Shown piece by piece: positions 60,236 to 64,000 of a stretch of DNA of 64,000 nt. The notes beneath the pieces were generated by a model. It saw nothing but the letters and a program-made list of their open reading frames with translations, made no database searches and was not told the DNA's origin. The DNA comes from RGIG5952 sp045603485 (GTDB lineage: Bacteria; Verrucomicrobiota; Kiritimatiellia; RFP12; JAAYLN01), in NCBI GenBank assembly GCA_045603485.1, contig JAZUMF010000117.1, forward strand, positions 26,014 to 90,013, written 5' to 3'. A program made the position numbers and the translations under genes. The stretch's first letter is position 1; each line of letters begins with the position of its first letter.

Positions 60236-61566
60236 TCAGGAAGCTCCTTTCGTGACATTGTAAACGAGGAGCATATCATGAGTATGAATGGAAGAAGTAT
60301 TCCATTCCACTTTATCGATTCGACTATTTCACTGTTGGGAATCAAAACGCAATTTGCCAGATTTTGAATTGGCGTTGGGGTTACTGCTGAATATGAAAGC
60401 TTGTGCAATGAGCGTGTGGTTACAGAGGCAAGCTTGGTATTCATTGCATAGAGCGGCGTTTGATTTGGTATTTCTGAAAAATCCAATCCGTCAGGATCCG
60501 ATATCACATAAGAGGCCGTGAAGACGGCAATTATAAGCCCAGTTGCCGTGAATAAGGCAACCGGAAGTGAAAACAGTGCGCCAAAGGTTAGACCAATGGC
60601 AATCAACAATGACAAAATCGGGAGCATTGCAAGAAATGTTCTTAACAGATTTTCTTCTAAGGTTGCCGCAGGCCTAAGAAGAAAAAGTCCCTGTCTCGGT
60701 TGCAGCATTATTGGACTTGATTTCTCATTGCCTGTATGGGCGATTCCTAGCTCAAGCTGGTTGCCGCCGACAAGACTTTCGGATGGAATTTTGATTCGCA
60801 TCTCTCTAGATGTGAAATTTGAAATCTGAAATGTAGGTGGCTTGGGAGCATTTGAACCTGTTTTTGCGACATCGCGAAGGTAACAGGATGCAGAAAGCGG
60901 TGTTGATGAATACGAGTCAGAGGAAAATGTGACGAGAAGGGCTACAGGCCGCTTTGCATCTATTGGCTTGTCAGTATTAAAACGCCAGAGCCATTTGCCG
61001 CCCGGCTCTAAATCAATTGTCGCATATGGGACCTGATTGCGTAATTGACGACGAAGCTCCCGCAGACCTTCTTTTGTAGTCACGCTGCCGGACTTAATTT
61101 CTTCTTGAATCGTCTTTTCAATTTGCTCATCAATCGATGGCAGTACAGGTGGGATTTTTGCATAAGCGATTCTGTGAGATTCAAGGCTGTTTATCCTAAG
61201 CCAGACTCCCAAAAGTGTAAGTATAAGGAAGAATCCGAATAGAGCGTTAAGCCCTATCCATTTGCCGAGCCAAAACCGCCACATCTTCAACGGCTTTACC
61301 CTTGCGAGCTGAAGAGTGCGAGACTTTGCCTCGGATGAAATGGCGGCGGCGGATGACCAAAGAGCCGTTGTGAATAGAAAGATGGTAGATAGGATCAGCG
61401 TATAGTAAGTAAGGGTTTGCGCCAATCCTTCTCCGCTGCCGTCGCCCTTCATGACAAAAGGCATGCCGCCGACAATAAGTATCAAAGCTACCGCAACGGC
61501 TATTGCAAGCTTTGAGCGAATAGCCTCTCTGAAGGTAAGTATTGTAATTGAAATTATCGAGCGCAT
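60232..61566 (-). CDS. ABC-2-type transporter permease
   Basis: A 444-residue membrane protein. N-terminal helices (IAVAVALILIVGGMPFVM, TLTYYTLILSTIFLFTTALW) flank SAAAISSEAKSRTLQLARVKPLKMWRFWLGKWIG (in pieces), the typical ABC-2 permease arginine loop. A large extracytoplasmic domain (~130-300) contains GGKWLWRFNTD and FQISNFTSREMRIKIP. The last helices follow. It lies 6 nt after the ABC ATPase. An exporter for a lipid, glycan or peptide is likely. Confidence 0.9.
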   Translation of the reverse strand: MRSIISITILTFREAIRSKLAIAVAVALILIVGGMPFVMKGDGSGEGLAQTLTYYTLILSTIFLFTTALWSSAAAISSEAKSRTLQLARVKPLKMWRFWLGKWIGLNALFGFFLILTLLGVWLRINSLESHRIAYAKIPPVLPSIDEQIEKTIQEEIKSGSVTTKEGLRELRRQLRNQVPYATIDLEPGGKWLWRFNTDKPIDAKRPVALLVTFSSDSYSSTPLSASCYLRDVAKTGSNAPKPPTFQISNFTSREMRIKIPSESLVGGNQLELGIAHTGNEKSSPIMLQPRQGLFLLRPAATLEENLLRTFLAMLPILSLLIAIGLTFGALFSLPVALFTATGLIIAVFTASYVISDPDGLDFSEIPNQTPLYAMNTKLASVTTRSLHKLSYSAVTPTPIQNLANCVLIPNSEIVESIKWNGILLPFILMICSSFTMSRKELPE

Positions 61567-61572
61567 TGCAGA

Positions 61573-62367
61573 TTATTTCTCAAGAAGGAAGGGGGCGATT
61601 GGAGGAGTTTTTTCACTTTTGACTACATCCAGGAAGAAGGATTCAAGACGAACGGCATCTCTTGCAAGTGTGCGATTAGGGATAAGCTCGTCAATGGAGC
61701 CATTGGCGCGAAGGTCTCCATTGCATAGTATTGCAATTTGGGTCGCGACATCCTCGACATCTGCCAAAAGATGCGATGTCATAAAGATGGTCTTACCGGC
61801 CTTTGCAAGTTCACCAATCCATTCTTTTACCGAGTTGGAGCCAATCGGATCAAGACCGGAGGTCGGCTCGTCAAGGATTATCAGCTCGGGATTGTTTATC
61901 AGTGCTTGGGCAATTCCTACACGCCTTGCCATACCCTTTGAGAACTGACCGATCTCGCGATCGGCCGCTGCTGTAAGACCAACCATCTCAAGCAACTCGT
62001 TTGTGCGCCTCTTGGTTGTCGCCTTATCCAGCCCGAAGATTCCTGCATAGTAGTGGAGAGTTTCGCGAGGCGTAAGAAAGCGGTGAAGGTTTGTTACCTC
62101 TGGAAGATAGCCAAGTCGCCGCTTTGCAGTTATCGATGACGGCTTTTCTCCGAGAATCGTAACACTCCCCGAGGTCGGCGTTATAAGTCCTAAAACGAGT
62201 TTGATGGTGGTGCTCTTTCCTGAGCCATTTGGACCTAAAAGACCAAAAATATCGCCCTTATTGACGGTAAGATCAAGATTCTTGAGGGCGTGAACGGTAG
62301 GACGATTCCAAAAATCCTTATAGGTTTTTGTAAGAGACTCAGCTTGAATAATTGTCTTTGAAGCCAT
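61573..62367 (-). CDS. ABC transporter ATP-binding protein
   Basis: A 264-residue ABC ATPase. Walker A GPNGSGKSTT, signature FSKGMARRVGIAQAL and Walker B LIILDEPTSGLDP are present, with a switch His in TSHLL. The ATG at 62367 is preferred to 62382 because GAGG lies 9 nt upstream. It energises the adjacent ABC-2 permease. It is preceded by two small lipoproteins. Confidence 0.96.
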   Translation of the reverse strand: MASKTIIQAESLTKTYKDFWNRPTVHALKNLDLTVNKGDIFGLLGPNGSGKSTTIKLVLGLITPTSGSVTILGEKPSSITAKRRLGYLPEVTNLHRFLTPRETLHYYAGIFGLDKATTKRRTNELLEMVGLTAAADREIGQFSKGMARRVGIAQALINNPELIILDEPTSGLDPIGSNSVKEWIGELAKAGKTIFMTSHLLADVEDVATQIAILCNGDLRANGSIDELIPNRTLARDAVRLESFFLDVVKSEKTPPIAPFLLEK

Positions 62368-62381
62368 TTTTTCCAACCTCA

Positions 62382-62858
62382 TTAAAGGATTTCAGGCGTT
62401 GCACTTGGCGCATCTGTCATGCCTGCATTTTTCATTCGAAGCTCTTTCAAGTCCGCGCGATTTTTGTCAATGCGATAAATACATGCACTAGTGGTTATGA
62501 TTTTGCGCCAAAATATCCATGCAGAGAATGAACCGGAGCTTTTTGTCTCAGTCTTTAAGTCGCCCAAGATAACCTCAGAGCCGAAATTGTCAGCTTCGCG
62601 CTTAACAAGCTTTACATTGTTGTCGATTGTCACAGTGTCGGTAAACCAATCGCATGAAGCGGAGTTGGGGTTAGATGTATCTCCACATATTATAGGCACA
62701 AAACCAAAGAGATAATAGCCATAGTTTTCGACAACAATCGATGCAGTGGGCTGTATTGGAGACAGTTCATTGATTTTGGGGAAGGAGCGTGAGATGTGAA
62801 CTGTTGTGCAGCCAAAGCCCGCTAAAGAGAGGCAAAGAGCGAAAATCAGATTTTTCAT
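62382..62858 (-). CDS. Small lipoprotein of unknown function (A)
   Basis: A 158-residue protein with a lipoprotein signal peptide ending FGC. The mature part has ENYGYYLFGFVPIICGD, repeated in its upstream neighbour as SNYGYYLFGSIPLFTG, so the two are paralogs. No family is recognised. It lies directly between lipoprotein B and the ABC ATPase. Confidence 0.8.
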   Translation of the reverse strand: MKNLIFALCLSLAGFGCTTVHISRSFPKINELSPIQPTASIVVENYGYYLFGFVPIICGDTSNPNSASCDWFTDTVTIDNNVKLVKREADNFGSEVILGDLKTETKSSGSFSAWIFWRKIITTSACIYRIDKNRADLKELRMKNAGMTDAPSATPEIL

Positions 62859-62859
62859 G

Positions 62860-63324
62860 TTATTTGCCCTCCTTTACAGCGTTCTTCCTAATGTCTATCT
62901 TGAATATTTCATTCGTTTCAGAAAGATTGACAATGGTTGCGGACAATTGTACCTCTCGATACCAAAAAAGTCCCAGAGTTGAACCTATAACAGGAATAGC
63001 GGAGAAACTGCAAGTTGAATTGACCATGGGTTGAATATGCACAATCGCAGACTTCTCTTTATCGGCAAGCTTTGAAAGATATTTTTGGGTCTTATCAAGT
63101 GTTGCGCCATCCGAGAAAAACGACACTCCCGATCCTGTATCGCTGCCAGTAAAGAGAGGGATGCTTCCAAAGAGATAATATCCGTAATTACTGATAATAA
63201 TCTGTTCGCCTGGGATAACTACGCCATTTTCAGTAACAAGCTCTGTCGTTGATCGTTCAATAGACATACAACCGCAAAGTAGGATGAGAATCAGATATAG
63301 ACCTATGGCTATATTTTGTTTCAC
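62860..63324 (-). CDS. Small lipoprotein of unknown function (B)
   Basis: A 154-residue protein with a lipobox (LILLCGC). The shared SNYGYYLFGSIPLFTG motif and similar length mark it as a paralog of the next gene, from which it is separated by one base. The start is GTG at 63324 with an AGTAGG-like site upstream. An extra FSAIPVIGSTLGLFWYRE segment may be membrane-associated. Function unknown. Confidence 0.75.
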   Translation of the reverse strand: MKQNIAIGLYLILILLCGCMSIERSTTELVTENGVVIPGEQIIISNYGYYLFGSIPLFTGSDTGSGVSFFSDGATLDKTQKYLSKLADKEKSAIVHIQPMVNSTCSFSAIPVIGSTLGLFWYREVQLSATIVNLSETNEIFKIDIRKNAVKEGK

Positions 63325-63354
63325 GGTAAACCTACTTTCTTAAATGCTCAATTG

Positions 63355-63804
63355 CTATTTGCCGGCAAGAGAGGCGGCGTTTCTTCGTACTAATTGACCA
63401 TAAAAAGCGAGAAGGGCGTCTTCCATTTGCTCTTGCGTATACGATGTGTTCTTGCGTAAAATCTCGGCAATTTCCGAAATAGCACGCTTACCATCGGTTA
63501 GCTCAACGGTACGCCTTCCGAAATCGTCTAAGACAAGCCTATGTCTTCTATTGATTTTGAAAAAATACTTAGGGAAAAATGATTTCTTGGGCGGTGTAAG
63601 TTGCTGTTCGGAGAGATCCCACTCCAGAAGGCAACCATATCTCTTATCGCTGATTCTTTCAACCTGAGGATGAATTTCCGGTACACAGTGAATAAGCTTG
63701 GCACGACTAATACGCATAGACTCAGGAGGAAGCTGCTCATCGTAGAGCTTCTTCCTGCGTTTGTCATCGTCAACACCGAAAAATCGTTTCAAAAAGCCAA
63801 ACAT
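63355..63804 (-). CDS. PqqD-like (RiPP recognition element-type) protein
   Basis: A 149-residue protein. The C-terminal ~85 residues carry PqqD-like features: KINRRHRLVLDDFGRRTVEL, DGKRAISEIAEIL, and a final helix with EDALLAFYGQLVRR. N-terminal ~60 residues are basic and charged. PqqD domains bind leader peptides for radical-SAM or other RiPP enzymes, or act in related transport. The ATG at 63804 is preferred to the earlier frame start at 63864. It is the first visible gene of the ABC cassette; anything upstream lies off the window. Confidence 0.75.
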   Translation of the reverse strand: MFGFLKRFFGVDDDKRRKKLYDEQLPPESMRISRAKLIHCVPEIHPQVERISDKRYGCLLEWDLSEQQLTPPKKSFFPKYFFKINRRHRLVLDDFGRRTVELTDGKRAISEIAEILRKNTSYTQEQMEDALLAFYGQLVRRNAASLAGK

Positions 63805-63940
63805 ATCCCAACCTATATTCCTTAAAATTAGTGCATGCTTAAATTGAAAACAAAGAATTCCCAATAAAGCATTTTACCAAATGTGTTAGAGTATGTGCAA
63901 ATATTACCGATTCAAATATCGTCAGCCTCTTTATCTAAAT

Positions 63941-63968
63941 CGAAAAGGACTGTCCCCCTAAAAGTTAA
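63941..63968 (+). repeat. Dispersed CTGTCCCC repeat, copy 7
   Basis: CGAAAAGGACTGTCCCCC followed by TAAAAGTTAA, a near-consensus copy beyond the PqqD-like gene. Confidence 0.85.
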
Positions 63969-64000
63969 CTGCGTGAAAAACTGTCAAACTCGCAAACTAT

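Overview
The window looks like a chromosomal segment of a Gram-negative, carbohydrate-degrading anaerobe of the PVC group. My best guess is a gut-type Kiritimatiellota or Lentisphaerota relative; this is inferred from gene content, not from a marker-gene search. The supporting content is two secreted DUF4838 glycan-active proteins, several BspA-like leucine-rich-repeat surface proteins, a Gram-negative envelope set (BamA, penicillin-binding protein 1C with alpha-2-macroglobulin, TRAP transporter) and a predicted ornithine-lipid synthase. No prophage, CRISPR array, rRNA or integrase was seen. One tRNA (Cys) is present.

Layout. 1-5.5 kb: a 5'-truncated TIM-barrel glycosidase-like gene, a metallophosphoesterase, and a rhamnose pair (class II aldolase, L-rhamnose isomerase) ending in a clear terminator. 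5.5-7.5 kb: 5-formyl-THF cyclo-ligase, rarA and tRNA-Cys. 7.5-12 kb: a glycan operon with two GT4 glycosyltransferases and an ATP-grasp/HAD fusion. 12-16 kb: an epimerase, a ClC protein, a TerB/DnaJ co-chaperone and a short UDP-sugar dehydrogenase-like protein. 16-22 kb: a dense minus-strand run of mutarotase, KtrB, KtrA, an OlsF-like acyltransferase fusion, RuvA and a small membrane protein. 22-28.4 kb: heptamer repeats, two tandem paralogous surface proteins and a DUF4838 protein. 28.4-29.4 kb: a gene-free island of dispersed repeats and a composite palindrome. 29.4-34 kb: scpA-scpB, then a GH28/SDR/dehydroquinase-like operon. 34-42 kb: a secreted unknown, pbpC and a 1623-residue alpha-2-macroglobulin. 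42-43 kb: a REP-associated-type transposase fused to a Rossmann-like C-terminal domain, with short repeats at its 3' end. 43-51 kb: an exported nitroreductase-PepSY protein, a Sel1-repeat protein, a TRAP transporter with a universal stress protein, and bamA. 51-55 kb: an unknown gene overlapping a PfkB sugar kinase, galactokinase and rlmB. 55-59 kb: a third LRR protein and a second DUF4838 protein. 59-64 kb: an ABC exporter cassette with a TPR-like membrane protein, two paralogous lipoproteins and a PqqD-like protein.

Together the genes suggest a cell that degrades plant or host glycans (rhamnose, galactose, pectin-like substrates), imports organic acids by TRAP, and displays repeat-rich surface proteins. 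Two regulatory habits stand out. Many promoters match an extended -10 (TGnTATAAT), and in several cases the box lies only 7-12 nt from the ATG with no Shine-Dalgarno, implying leaderless mRNAs. A roughly 28-nt repeat recurs seven times, always in the same orientation, in the gene-free stretches. Functional calls rest on motifs read by eye; no database search was possible.
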